A stretch of DNA of 64,000 nucleotides from NCBI GenBank assembly GCA_021464245.1, contig JADCRB010000124.1, forward strand, positions 186,001 through 250,000, in the 5' to 3' direction. The notes beneath the pieces were generated by a model that saw nothing but the letters and a program-made list of their open reading frames with translations, was not told where the DNA came from and did no database searches. Of the stretch, positions 1 through 13,054 are shown piece by piece (position 1 is the first letter of the stretch; each line of letters starts with the position of its first letter). The position numbers and the translations under genes are program-made. The stretch is from Carallia brachiata. Lineage: Eukaryota > Streptophyta > Magnoliopsida > Malpighiales > Rhizophoraceae.

Positions 1-1522
1 GCTTCTGTAGGGTGATACGCATCCCAGAACACATACTTGGAGCGATCGTCGCACAAAACAGAGCTTATGCCCGCTTTAGGCCCCTTAGAGCATACAAATG
101 GTGGAAAGTATCCCCTGCAACACGGTTCCTTTGCATTCTCAAAGCCTGGAAATTATATATATATATATATGTAGCACCCAAGATCAGTTAGTAGTCCTGT
201 GTAATTAACTAATAATACCAACTAGCAAAGGCAGAATTATTCAGAAATAAGGAATTAAGTTAGAATAATTAAGTACTACTTCAAGTTTTCAACTAACCAT
301 ACTGATGATAATTTATGATGATCTGGAGGAAAACATCGTAAGAATTTACATAAACAAAGACGGATTCTGGTCCCATCTCCTGATTTAAGATCTTGAGCGT
401 CTCATTCAGTTTCCTGTTGTAGTCTTGAATTAACTGATTTATCCCCACAGAGCATTGTCCACTCGGCACTAAATTGAGTGCACGAACAATAGGGATGCAT
501 CCAAGCGGTCCAACCCCGAATACGACGAATTTTCTGGCTCCTAACTCGTGAAGTCGCTTCGCATGTGACGAAAATCACCTTAATTAATTAGCAACGTTTG
601 ACCAATTTATTATAATTGTAATTTACAAAAGGCCAAAACAAGATTTCTAATTTGAAGCTATACCTTAAGCTGTAGAGTTAGGTTCGAAACCATGGAATCT
701 TGCAGTACAGCTGGGGAAACATTGGCAGCTCCAAAAAATGGAATCCTGGGCTGAGCATAGTTTAGGATGTCATTGGAACCTATGGTCAGCGAGAAGACTG
801 CATTCTTTAGGAATTTTCTGGTATCATTCTCTCCCATCTCCTTCACCATGTAGTTTCTGCTTTGTTCAAAATAGTTTATTTGCTCCCACAGCGAAATTCT
901 TCCAATCTAGGCAAAGTCTAATGGTCAGATCAACTTCAGCTGTTCAAGTTAAACAGAATTGATTTTCTATTTTGAACCTTGATCAATTATTTAATTTACT
1001 TACAAACAATAATCCTGTCTCGTTCAAAATTCCTGACGACCCTGAAGCATAGTTTACTCCTCTGAAAATTGCTGTAACCTGAGTGCTTGGCGCCAGATAA
1101 GGCGGCGGAAATGATTTAGCTCCAAGTTCCTGGCCTGATTGCAACATTATTTATAAGCGAAAATCAATGTGAAAAACCACCAGCTAAGCAAGCAAAGATA
1201 GCGACTTCAACATTTACTTCTATATTCTTCACATTGATTAGACATTCTAGGACAATTAGGTATGTTATAAACCTCCTAATTGATGATTACCTATAATATC
1301 TGATACGGTGCGACCATTTGTAAATCTGCCTGTAGGCAGCCCCCCAGAAGCCCTGAAATCAATACCGTAGGGGGGAGAATCGGCCTTCGAGAGGGTGAAC
1401 AAGTAGTTATTATTTCCTACATCAACCAACGAGTCGCCAAACAAGAATGAAGTGAAAGAAAGACACGGCATTACATGCAAAGCCAGGACCAGGAAAACTG
1501 GAAAAATCTTCAGCGTTCCCAT
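1..1522 (-). CDS. GDSL esterase/lipase, C-terminal end cut by window edge
   Basis: Secreted serine hydrolase of the plant GDSL (SGNH) family, acting on ester bonds of extracellular lipids or other acyl esters; the substrate cannot be read from sequence. Five exons on the minus strand: 1522-1291, 1134-1004, 906-664, 556-298 and 145 to beyond 1, all with GT-AG borders and a continuous frame (about 336 residues visible; the family is usually about 360). Residues 1-22 look like a signal peptide. Block I FGDS puts the nucleophile at Ser31; GxND (IGSND, Asn near 166) is block III; the DxxHP block (WDAYHP) lies at the very edge of the window, so the catalytic triad is present. ATG at 1522 is the first in frame and precedes the signal peptide. 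No frame damage seen. It lies head to head with the BODYGUARD-like gene. Family assignment is firm; the exact paralogue is not. Confidence 0.93.
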
Positions 1523-4434
1523 TTCATTTATTAAAGAGTAATTGCAATATTAGTCGATCGGCTTGTTTAAATTGGCTTTTTATGTACTTGCCAATGACAA
1601 AATATTATAATGTCACAGATTCCATGACCCTGACAAAGCACATAACATCTTTGAATTGTTCATTTGGGAATGGGTCTACCTTAAAAAATCTCGCTTACGT
1701 AATGCGGTATTGCTCAATATATACTGTGAAAGTTCAATATCCCACCGTTTTCCTGCATTATAAATAATGGGTGGTTCGATGACTATTTTGGACAAGAACC
1801 AAATTAAACTTGGGGTTTAAAACTGCTTACAAAGAATTAGGTTTTTCTACAGATTCCATGGTCAAGTAAAGAAACATGATCTTTGTTGGAAGACTCATCC
1901 TTATTCCATAATCGTGCTTTTAAATTTATCATATTGGACATGCATTCCATAGCAAAGCACTAGTCATCTTTATTTGATCTGCAACGTACAGCAAATCGCC
2001 TAATTGCAAATTGGTTTCGTAACAGGACATATGCAACACCTTTTTGCTCTTCAAGGTACACCTTTTAGAGTATTTCGTAGAGATTATAGGCCACATAATT
2101 GGTTTCGTTGGATTCAATTATGAAGTAAATTTAAAGTTGTATCAAAATTAATCAGGTTCTGTCTTTCCAACACATTTTGTCTCTTTTAATTTCTTTTGTC
2201 TCACAATTACTTCCAATAATTTTTTTTTTAGAAATGATACGCCGATTTCATGCCCAAAACATGAGTCCCACTTGGCTGACGTTATTAGTACTCATGCAAT
2301 TGTATTTAAACTACTTGTACAATTAGTTGGTCGGTCCTCCTGCACATACAAAGAATTTTTGTTCAAAAAATATATTATTTAATTTAAAATGACGTCATGA
2401 CATTACCCGATGCGAGCCTGCACATGGCTGGTAGGTTTGAGTAATGAGACTGTTAATTTCTATTGCAAGATGCGATCAAACATAATACTATGTATTGTAG
2501 CGTTGTCAATACAAGAAAATTTTGTTAAAAATTAATGCTAAACAGAGAGCAACTTCACCTTCTTCTAGAATTAATATTCAGAGTTTAAACTATTAATTTG
2601 ATGTCTCCTCTATCGCTCTGCTCTAGGAGACTTCTTTCCTTGTATTTGTAAGATGAATTAATGCGCATTCCTTTTTAATTAGTATGCCGATTTGCCCTTA
2701 CGACAAGCCATGGTGATGATGAGTGCACTCGGACCTGGGGACACAAAATCAAACCAAACATGTCACAACAGCAGTTGCTATACAAGACGGCAATTCAGCC
2801 GATCTTATTAACTAAAAGCCTACAACACTCGTGGATTATGTGGCATGCTTGATGATTGAAACATTAGGCGTCACGGTTTTTTTTTTTCGATGTACCAAAA
2901 AGAAATTGAGAAGGAAATTTTTGAGCCTTAGAAATCTTATTAAGTTGATCTACTATGTCACGTATTTGCAAATGAGATGTGTTATCACTAACTTTTTAAG
3001 GGTTTTTAATGATTTGGTACATCAATCAATTACATTAATTATATTTTTGATAATCGATTATGTTGTTCAATTTATCTAACCATAGTTCCTCTCAAAAGAA
3101 CAAAAAAGTGTCGTCGTGAGTATGGAGACGAATACTTGTGGAGTCAGATTGTCTTGTTGTCGTCAAAACTATTCTCTCTGCCTCAACTGAAACTCAACTG
3201 AAACTTCCCAGTTTGGTCCGCTTGCGGAAGATGTCAAACTCCTCTTCACCAAATTTGTGATGTTTAATGTTGTTCACGTTCCAAGGCAGCACGATGAAGC
3301 AGCTCATTTCCTTGCCAATAATGCTTTATTTCATCCCGGCCGGTGAATGCATTTGGAATAGACAAAACTTAGAATCTGTTTTCTTGATTCCTGGTTATGA
3401 TGTGAGGAACTTACACATTTGTATGAAAGTCCTTCATTTGACTTAAAAAAAAAAAAAAAAACAGATATGGAGACGGATCCTGAAATGAACTTTTGGGGAA
3501 AGCCAATCATAATCTTCTTGCACTTGACAAAAAAGAAAAAAACTTAGTAAATTTACTTAAGTAACTTAAAAACAGATATTACGTAACTTTAAAGTAAATA
3601 TAAAGTGATATAAGTTTGAATAATTAAATTTATAAAAAAATAAAAACAAAATTTTTTTAGATGTTGTAAAACGAGAGTATATAAATATTAATTACTACTT
3701 ATGTAAAGTTACTTAATGTTATAAAAAAAAAAAAACAAAATTACAACAATCTCGCACTCATTGGCTTTTAGATAGAAAGTAGTCAAATGAATAATATAAA
3801 ATAGATCCTCGCAGGCGCCTTAATGCTTGCAATACTAAACAGAATTTTTGTTTTTAATTATTTTCTCAAAATATGTATAGTCGTCATGTAATAACTTGTA
3901 TTAGCTTTATTATATAAGAAAGTGACAAAAGGGGGAAAAGAAGCAGACTTTAAAGATAGCTAGGCTTCGTTGATTTAAAACTAATATAGCAACACTAAGG
4001 AATAGTTTTAAAAATTATGTTGGACATAAAAATATGTGAACGATATTTAGACGGTGAACTAGAGGCAATAAATTTCAAGCACAAGATTTATCAATCGACA
4101 CTACAAACTCCTAACAATGTTTTTGCCCTCTTGGAGTGAGAGAATAGCGACATAAGAATAATAACCAAGTGGCTGACTGCAAGAAAGAGTTGCTTCTGTC
4201 TTTCCTTTTCTTTAAGAATAAAATATTGTACAAATGGAGGCTTCAATTGGAAATTAACTAAGGAGCTCGAATTAATACACAGTGTCAAAAAGTGTTTGCT
4301 AATTAAGGAGAGTTCGTTTCTTCTTGGATTTAAGGTTGGAGGGCGTTCAACTACCACCAACTTTTTTCCTTGGCCAACAAACAATGTTTAATGCAGCAAT
4401 CAATTCCTCTCTCCGTATTAATTCTTTTATTCAT

Positions 4435-4475
<41 letters not shown>

Positions 4476-4958
4476 AGCTAGTTTATATTGTATTCTATTA
4501 TAGCCTGGAGTGTACCGTTGTGTCTCTGTCTCTGCCTATTATTCCCAATTAGATTCAAGGGAAGCAAGCAATTCTACACGCTTTGATGTTTTGCTGGTCG
4601 GTACATGGTAATTATAACAGTAGTCAAGATAGCCTTCCACGTAAATCCGCTGGAGCCTGCAAGTCTAAACTAATTAAGATTCCAGGCGCAGGATCCTATC
4701 GTCCATCGGTAGCTTGTCTTTCTTCTTTATTATTGGAAACAGAAAAGAGCAGCTAGTTCCTAATTGCATTGACGAATCTATGCAGCTTTCTAAATTATAA
4801 ACATGAACCCATAAGCAAATTCCTCGACTCTCTCCATCTGTCATCGTTCTGTCGATCCCTTCCTTCTCTCATTTGGGGTCTCATTCCTCTATTTTATGCG
4901 GGTGTTGATTTGTTTTATGTTCGTGGGTTTTAGTTCTCGCACCCTCAGTCTCACTGTA
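1523..4958. other. Intergenic region between divergent GDSL and BODYGUARD-like genes
   Basis: About 3.4 kb with no convincing coding region; it must hold the promoters of both divergent genes. Mostly AT-rich with poly-A/T runs. A TATA-like stretch on the minus strand lies near 1716-1726, about 200 bases before the GDSL start. A pure CT microsatellite lies about 490 bases upstream of the BODYGUARD-like start. The short ORFs here have no recognisable protein character. Confidence 0.6.
4440..4471 (+). repeat. (CT)n microsatellite
   Basis: About 16 uninterrupted CT dinucleotides, in the likely promoter of the BODYGUARD-like gene. CT/GA tracts are common in plant core promoters and 5' leaders; a regulatory role here is inference. 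Confidence 0.9.
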
Positions 4959-7900
4959 ATGCGCAAAACCAAAATGGTTTTGGCATTAACAGGCAGAGCT
5001 GTAAATGAAGCAGTGAGCTTCATTGTCTTTTGTTTTCTTGATCTTCTGGACGCAACCTTATGTATTTTCTACAAACTGGCGGATTTCTTCATGGAAGCAG
5101 AGTGGAGGCCTTGTTACTGCACCTGGGCTAAAGAAGAAGCCATCGCTAACAGTGGCAAGATCTTGGTCTCTGAGCAAGGCCACTCCAAGGTTGTTTCCCT
5201 CAGTTCTACCAAGCTAGAGCTGGAGGAGATATCCGACACCCTTTTTACTCGTCCTTCTCGCCTGTCCGAGGTTTCGAAACTGACCGTTAATGAACTCAAG
5301 CGGATCAAGGTGGACAAGACCATTGTGCAACCTTGTGAAGAGATCCTGAAAGGGACCCCAAGATCGACATTAAGTGTTAACTCCACTATTGATGAAATGC
5401 TTCAAGGAAAGATTTGGGGTCAGCGATCACCTCCCATCCCAAGATGGTCTGATTGTGATTGTAAAGTTTGCACTTCTTGGACCACTTCCAGCAAAGATAC
5501 TCTCTTTGTTAGAGTTGAAGGACCAAACGGTAACAACATATTTTTTTTTACATACGTATAAATACAATTAACTATTGCTGTATGATTTCATAAATATATA
5601 GGAACCAAATTTCACTTTAACTTAAAATTTAATTGTTTTCTATAAGTTTTTTTTTATGGGGGTTAATGTGATTTGAAATTAATTAATGTGACAGAACAAG
5701 CGGCAAAAGAAGACGTTGTATTCATTCATGGGTTCATTTCATCTTCAGCATTTTGGACAGAAACCTTGTTTCCAAACTTCTCAAAAGCTGCCAAATCCAC
5801 CTATCGATTATTTGCAGTTGATTTGTTGGGGTTTGGGAGAAGTCCAAAGCCAGAGTGACTCCCTCTATACCCTGAGAGATCATTTGGACACGATAGAAAA
5901 GTCCGTGATCGAACCATACAAGGTTGAATCCTTCCACATCGTGGCTCATTCTTTGGGCTGCATTTTAGCACTGGCACTTGCTGTAAAACACCCTGGATCA
6001 GTCAAGTCCCTTACCCTCCTTGCACCAGTAAGTATCGCTTTTCCCCTTCTTCTTCTTCTTCATCTTCTTCTTCTTCAGTTTTGTTAAAGAAATTTATATT
6101 TGTCCAATGGTTCTAATTGGGACTTAGGACATGTTGTTACCAAGGTGGTGTTATACGCTGATTATACCACTTATCAACTTATCTAGATGAGAATGGTTAG
6201 GGAGTGTTTGGTTTTATTATTATTGATTACTGGTAATTGATTATTGTTATTAATAAATATAGTGTTTGGTAGAATTAATATTAATTGTTATTTTGCTATT
6301 AATATTAATTATTATTAATTAAATAATAAAATAATTATTTTAGGTATTCTTTTTATATAAAAAAAAATTCATTAAATATGTGAGTTAAGATCAACAAAAA
6401 TTTATAAAAAATTAAAATAAAATATGATTATAGTAGAAAAGAAAAGTTTTACTTTAAACTATTGTTGAATTTAACTTTTTTTTATAAAAAATATTTATTT
6501 TTCTCATAAAATTGCCTAAAAATTGAAATTTAAATTAATCAATTTATTTTTAAATTTTTGTTTATCTTAGAAAAGAGCATGTCAATAACTATAACAAAAA
6601 AAATTGAAAAAATGAAAAAAAATGTATATATATGTACTATACATATATAAAAAAATGATATAATAGACAAAAAAAAAACATTATTATACATAGTAATAAG
6701 GTTTTTTTTTTTTTTCATTTTCCATACCAAGACTTTGTCAGCATGCATTGTACACTTGTTTTTTTTTGAGTGAAATGCATTGCACACTTTGTTAATGGTG
6801 CACAGTTTTCATGAACCCATGTACAATTTGTTTGTACAAAAGACAATTTTGATAATAAATGCATGAACCAATGAATATATTATTTGTACAACGGGCTGGT
6901 CAGGTAAAGGGGGCAATTTTGTAGTTGTTGCTGATAAAAAGAAAAAGTAATGTCAACCAACTTTTTCTATTAACAGCCTTTTTGAGAAATTATTAATAAT
7001 AATAAAAAAAAATTAACTAAATACTTCTTACTTTATTTTTTAGTCTCTCACAATAATTAGTAGCTTTTATCAGCAAAATTAAATACTCCCTACTTGGGCG
7101 GGGTTTTGAACAAAGTTGAGATGCAAGGCGTCAGCTTCATTAAATCTTTTTTGAATTTAAGTTTTTAGCTATAAATCATTAAAGTCAATATTACCTAAGT
7201 ATTGTATTGTATATTGAAGTATAAAGACAAGATTACCTAAGTATTGTATTGTATATTGAAATATTGTATTGTATATGGAAGACATTTAATTAATTTAATT
7301 ATTTATTTATATTTTATTTTTTAAAATTTAATATTATTTTTATAATTCAATAATTTAAATCTCATATGTTAATTTTATAATTTTTATAATTATTTTAGTA
7401 TATCTTGTATAATTTTTCCCAATTATTAAATGTTGAAAAGAACCAAAATATCACTCGAGATAGTAATATATGACAATTCGACATGTCTTTTCTACTTGTG
7501 ATTCGGATTGGAGTCTCAATGACGGCACACGAAACAATGCCTCTTTTAGTCTTCAATTAGTGAACCGCGCAGTTGGTTTAAGACTCGATAATTATTGTGG
7601 TGGACTTGAAAAAGACTCGTTGGATCCAACAATGCTCAGGTGGAGATCTTTACCTGTGGGTAAAATTGAATGAGGCACTCATAAGAGTTATTTTGGTCTC
7701 GACCCACAAATTCGATAACTGATATACCCGTAATGAATTTTTTTTCAAGTTTAAAAAAAAAAAAAAGAACCAAAGAAAAAAAATATATACCAAGTATAAA
7801 AGAATATGTAACTAAGACGTGATTGCACATTTTCACATCTTATTGTATTTAATTGATATTATGCCGGCCGCGTTTCAACTTGGTCTAAATTCCACTGTTG

Positions 7901-8500
7901 ATGAACTTTTATTGTATTTAGATATGTATGGTACCAATTAGGGAAATTAATGAAATGAATATTAATTGTGCATGTGACAGCCATTTTATCCGGTACCCAA
8001 GGGCGTACAAGGAACACAATACGTAATGAGGAAAATAGGTCCGAGGCGCGTGTGGCCACTGATGGCGTTTGGAGCGTCGATCGTGTGCTGGTATGAGCAC
8101 ATCAACCGGACCCTTTGCGTGCTGGTAAGCAAGAACCACCGGCTGTGGGAATTTGTTACCAAACTCATCACAAGAAACAGGTGAACGCATCTATCTCTCC
8201 CCCTTTTTTTTTTCTCTTTTCTCTCAAGCTTAAATGTCTTCAACTCTCCACGCACCTCCCACTCTTTTGCAATTATTGTTGTCATTTTACAATGCGCGTG
8301 TGTTGCTCTTAATTTCTAAACTGCCCACCTAACATTATTAGCAAGTGGATTTACGAGAAGCCCGTACGCAATCCTTGTAGAAAAATCTAAAATTAGAGGG
8401 GAGCTAGTAAGAATTAATGCGGCACACAATGGGAAAAAGGTGTCACTTCTGCTAAATGGAATCAAAATGATCCAACACATGGCACTGCATACTGCTTTTC

Positions 8501-8537
<37 letters not shown>

Positions 8538-10470
8538 TGACCCTTTTTGTTTGATTATTGCCTGAAACTACGGAGATTTCTGCACTTAAAATGAGAAAAA
8601 AGTTGGTGTACAGACGCGGATGATTGGGTAGATGTAATTTTTATGTAATTATGATTATATTTTTTGTAATCAGAATGATAAAAAGTAAGATAAAAAATAT
8701 TACTATTTTTTACTGTACATTTTTTAATTACGTTTATACAAAATACACTTGTGATTACACAAAATCTAAGTCTGTTCAGCGCATATAACATTTCAGTCTA
8801 TCCATGTAATGGAACTCATTTAAAAAATAGAAAGAAAACGAAAAAGAGTACGGAGGACATTTCTCTTTGGCACATACATAAACGGAACAGTTTTCGTAAA
8901 ACATATGGGCATAAAAGTAAAAGTTAGACCAAATGTTTCATGCTCATAAATAATTATTATCTTTTAAAATCTTTGCCAGAGATCCATTATTGGAAGGTTA
9001 CACAAGTAATCGAAATTGCCGTGACTGTTTTTTTCTGTTTTTTTCTATCTCATTTATTAGATATTCAAACTTAATTATGACCTTTAATTAAAAACTGTCA
9101 CTTTGGGTATTAGAAGTTTTCCCTTGACACAAATTCAATATAGTAATGACAATTTTTGGACCTTTCAACCTTATAAATTATCATCAGTCAAAAAAAAAAA
9201 CCTTATAAACTATTAAATGAATTTATTGAAGGTACACTGTACAGTCTGGTCCAGAAATATATGAGGACCGTATATATGAGAGGATGGGAACAGCCCATAT
9301 GTCAGCTATATTCGAAGCTAAGAATTTCAAATTTTATTTTTTGGTGCCCTAGGGGCCACCCGTTGTTAAATTATTTTCATATTCTTCGACTCCGGCCGAT
9401 GGCCCCTATGCCATATTTATAATACTATATTGATCTTCCTAATTTATAATAAACATATTTATTATTTCAGTTGTTCAAAAAAATATTTATTGCTTTCATT
9501 CTTACAGTGGTGTTAGCTCCATTAATTTCCAAAAATGTCCATACCTAATTGTTAGAGTAGGCAATTAACTTACAGCAATTCACTGTTTAAGTAGGCAAAA
9601 TGATACATAGCACCATTGATTTCTTCTTAGAAGCTTTTACTGTTGGGTTCATCAGGTAGATCTGCCAATAATATCATATTTGATTTCAGGCGGTAGATGA
9701 GAAGTTCACAACTAATTAAGCTCCTTGTCAAACACTCAAAGATACCAATGAATTCACTAAAACACAATTAATTGGAAATAAAAAAAAAAAAAAAAGAAAA
9801 ACGAATTATCTTGTATATGTATTGGCTTGCTGGTGTATTGGTCCCTTTGGAAATTCAGCTCGGTCAATTTCTGACCAAACTAAAATAACAAGCGATAAAG
9901 AGTAATTTCTCACAATTATTTTTTTCATAATCTTTTAACAATCTAAATAAATTATAAGAAACAGATGTTTAACGTGTAATATGTGTAGTTGTCCTTTTAT
10001 AGCTCTTCATTAATTATTGTCTCTGCTTGTCCAGTGCTCAGGGTCAGAGTGATTTTGCAGTACCATCTGTGACAGAGGAAGACTTCTATCCACTAACCCA
10101 TTAAGTGACATAATTAATGCAAATATATGTGTATACATGCAGGATCAGGACATTCTTGATTGAAGGATTCTTTTGCCATACCCACATATCGGCATGGCAT
10201 ACCTTGCACAACATCATCTTCGGCACCGCTAGCAAGCTTGATGGCTATTTTGATGTCGTCCGTGACCGCCTAAAATGTGATGTTAATATCTTCCATGGCA
10301 AAGACGATGAGCTTATACCGGTTGAATGCAGCTACAATGTCCAAAAACGAATCCCCCGTGCCCGCGTCAAGGTGATTGAGAACAAAGATCATATTACAAT
10401 TGTAGTTGGTAGGCAAAAGGATTTTGCCAGGGAACTTGAGGAAATTTGGAGAAGGTCATCAAGTCATTGA
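4959..10470 (+). CDS. BODYGUARD-like alpha/beta-hydrolase, frame broken in exon 2
   Basis: Member of the plant BODYGUARD family, extracellular alpha/beta-hydrolases of epidermal cells needed for cuticle and cutin formation. Four exons: 4959-5529, 5695-6027, 7981-8180 and 10143-10470 (stop TGA 10468). Residues about 10-40 form a hydrophobic N-terminal segment followed by EAEWRPCYC, typical of the family. The oxyanion motif FIHGF, nucleophile motif AHSLG (Ser276 of the uninterrupted numbering), acid in GKDD and late NKDH histidine are all visible. The start was chosen at MRKTKM because the family's hydrophobic segment follows at once; an in-frame ATG at 4896 is an alternative. Oddity: after SPKPE the frame stops at TGA 5856-5858, and homology resumes one frame over with DSLYTL. 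Summed exons give 1432 bases, one more than a multiple of three. As written, translation ends at 244 residues, before the catalytic Ser. Introns 2 and 3 are about 1.95 kb each. Confidence 0.9.
6197..7092. mobile_element. Tourist-like MITE candidate in BODYGUARD-like intron 2
   Basis: The left end reads TTAGGGAGTGTTTGGTTTTA and the right end, reverse-complemented, GTAGGGAGTATTTAATTTTG, so about 18 bp form an imperfect terminal inverted repeat around about 0.9 kb of AT-rich DNA with no ORF. Related ends occur at 21371-22083 and 47529-48303. TTA/TAA-like flanks suggest the PIF/Harbinger (Tourist) group, but the flanking triplets are not identical at both ends. Confidence 0.55.
7191..7276 (+). 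repeat. Short tandem duplication, period 42
   Basis: A 28-base segment starting TTACCTAAGTATTG is identical at 7191-7218 and 7233-7260, followed by a third partial TATTGTATTGTATAT. It lies in intron 2 of the BODYGUARD-like gene. Confidence 0.85.
7672..7770 (+). repeat. 3' tail of a SINE-family copy
   Basis: The stretch reading GATAACTGATATACCCGTAA followed by T-rich then A-rich runs matches the tails of the SINE copies at 12281-12600 (same strand) and 27370-27706 (opposite strand). The 5' tRNA-like part is not obvious, so it may be truncated. Confidence 0.45.
8496..8538 (+). repeat. (TTTTC)n/poly-T tract
   Basis: A run of CTTTT units passing into about 18 T residues, in intron 3 of the BODYGUARD-like gene. 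Confidence 0.85.
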
Positions 10471-10875
10471 AATTCCTTAATTATTTTCCATATGCATGCA
10501 TATGCCTGCTCCACAAATCATCACACATTATACGTATATCCTGTCTAGGAAGGCCAAAGATTGGCACGTTTTCGACAACTTTTAAGTGTGAAATGCTTGA
10601 GTATAATTTATAATCATAATAAATGAAATTTTTTTATGTGTCAGAATTTTTCTATCAGATCCGTCTCATTAGAGATGAGATTCTCATTGTGAAATTTGGG
10701 AAATGGCTAAGTGCACGTAGTAGTCTTACCCTTGTGAAGCAAAGACATTATTTTGCTAACTCAAACATGTAAATTTAGCATTAAATTTGTAATTAAAGTT
10801 TTCCCGTCGATACTGAGATGCTTTCTCCCCAATTTTGGCAGAAATTGTACGGTGAATTAAATCCATTACCTCAAT

Positions 10876-11373
10876 GGCATATTAATATTTTTAATTCTAA
10901 ATTTTTAAATTTTTTTTACGTTTGACTTCTAAATCTTTTTGACATTTCATTTGATTTGTAAATCTTTTGATTTCATACTATATCAGTTCTTTAAATTATA
11001 AAAAGTGGTCAATCGATTAATAAATGAGTTTAACTTAATAAAAATTATTTAAAAAATATTAAATATATTAATTAAATATTTTTTTATCAATAAAATATAC
11101 ACATTAAATATTTTTTTAATCAATAAATATATGAATTAAATAGGTAACATGCATATTTTTGATAAAAAAATATTCAATTTATATATTTAATCTTTTTAAA
11201 TAATTTTTTATAAAGTTAAAATTATTTTTTAATAGATTGATCACTTTTAGTAAACAGAGGGACTGATTTGATAGAAAGTTAAAAAGTTTAGAATTCAAAT
11301 GAAATGTTAAAAAAATTTAGAGTCAAACATAAAAAAAAACTTAAAAATTTAAAATTAAAAATATTAATATCCC
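10876..11373. mobile_element. Mutator-like MITE with long inverted ends and 10-bp TSD
   Basis: The first about 190 bases pair with the reverse complement of the last about 190. The ends read GGCATATTAATATTTTTAAT (left) and GGGATATTAATATTTTTAAT (right, reverse complement), and similarity continues through GTTTGACT and CATTTCATTTGA blocks. Both sides are flanked by the identical 10-mer TTACCTCAAT (10866-10875 and 11374-11383). Long TIRs starting with G and a 9-11 bp duplication are the mark of Mutator-type (MULE) non-autonomous elements. No coding capacity. Confidence 0.85.
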
Positions 11374-12280
11374 TTACCTCAATAGAGTCGGTTGAAATAA
11401 TAAATTAAAGTCACATGCATCACAAATGTCATTAATATTTAATAAATCAACTGTTAATTATTTTGAATGTAAAAAAAAAAAAAAAATAAGAGACAATTCC
11501 AGACACATGGGCCTTGTGGCATCAGGCCACTAGATACCCATGAACCAACACGAGACCTGTAATACAAATCATGTCTTACTAATCTCTGCTCTGCAGACCC
11601 ATAATTGTTTCACGTCGACTCTGACATCGGGTAGCTGGACTTTGGTGCTTATATTCAATGTATTGGCTCACAAGCCTTCGTCGCGGGCGATCAGAACGGA
11701 CAGTGATTGAGTTGACTCTCATTTAGATGAGGGATACAGACTCCTTTCCTGCAATAGCTGCATGTGGAGCAGGAAAATCATCGCGTGTGGAATCCGAATT
11801 CAATGCTACGGCTAATCTCATCAATCTCCTAGAAAACGAAAGTCTACCTAGCTCCAAAATAGATGTTAAACTATTAACAAAAATGTAAGAATTCTGGATA
11901 CCCATAAAAATAGAACTTCTTGTATTTATAATATAATTGGATTGATTTTTTTTAATTTTTTGTTTTAATATATACTATATAAAATTTATATTTTATATTT
12001 CACAATAATACTCATCTATTTTTTAATTTTAATTTTATAATTAATTATTTATTTTTTTCAGTATAATTACACTAAAAAACTCAATGGTTGCATTTCTTAA
12101 GGTTGTCCGGATAATTCTTCCGAACACCCAACTGGAGCTAAATCCACTCTTCAATATGAATTTAGCCGACGCGCCTGCCTGGCTGCCTCAATCAACGTAG
12201 CATTTTCATGACCCATGAACAAGAGCACAATATACGCGAAGAATTAAGACCATTGTTTGAAATTAGCTGACTCACCACAC

Positions 12281-12600
12281 GAGGTGATAGTTTAGTAATA
12301 AATTAGCGTAATTTTACGTAGTAAGTATAAGATTCAAATCCTTAAGTCCTGTACTTTTTTCTGGTTGAATTATGCTGGGGTCCTTTTAAGGTATAAACTG
12401 TGATACGCGATATTAGATTTTGGTTCGCTCGCCTGTACTTCTATGACGTAGTCGCGCTTAACCCCATTGATACTTGGGAGGTGGATCTGCCTTTTATAAT
12501 AGTTGAACGATATTCAAATAAATAGAGTTTACCCTAATCCCTACTTAAAGATCTGATAACTGACATATCTAATAATATCTTTTTTTCGGTTAAAAAAAAA
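12281..12600 (+). mobile_element. tRNA-derived SINE, full-length candidate
   Basis: Starts GAGGTGATAGTTTAGTAATA, an A-box-like segment. AGATTCAAATCC follows about 50 bases later as a B-box-like segment, and the element ends in a short T-rich/A9 tail. Other copies with the same order of blocks lie on the minus strand at 27370-27706 and 50616-50932, and more decayed ones at 22312-22560 and 44331-44625. Pol III boxes plus an A-rich 3' end define a tRNA-derived SINE; this family is not one I can name. Confidence 0.65.
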
Positions 12601-13054
12601 TTAGTTGACCCCTTCTTTATAATTAATTTCATGAATGTTAAAAATCTGTGACAACCAAATTCTTGTAACGTATGTTATTAAGCTTAGATGTGGAACTTCC
12701 GCTAGGTTGCCCGCTTCTGCGTCCTGGTTGAGTGGGCCACGAGAACAATTGAATGGAGCGTCATGTTTGTGTGTTACCATTACTTGATAGTTAATACATG
12801 CAATTATTTTTTTGTATTTGGTTATTAATACGTTAGAACTTTCACTGAATTGTTATGAGTACTTATCAGAACAAACGATACCACCAATAAAGCCCTTTCA
12901 AGAAACATAATTGTTGGGGGCATAGAACAGGGCGTTCTGCCCATTAACACTAGAGACTGAGCAGGGATGAGGCACGTGAGAGCTTCGAATCCCTCACTTA
13001 GTCTAACCCTATAACAAATATATTTGTTCAGCGGATTCCAGATTGGATCTAGTT

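Noticed and set aside
7859..8285. Three overlapping minus-strand ORFs
   Set aside because: They are antisense to exon 3 of the BODYGUARD-like gene (PVPKGVQGTQYVMRK on the plus strand).
10117..10142. ATG at 10117 as start of a separate hydrolase ORF
   Set aside because: The acceptor ATGCAG at 10137-10142 joins this frame to exon 3 of the BODYGUARD-like gene; the leading residues are intronic.
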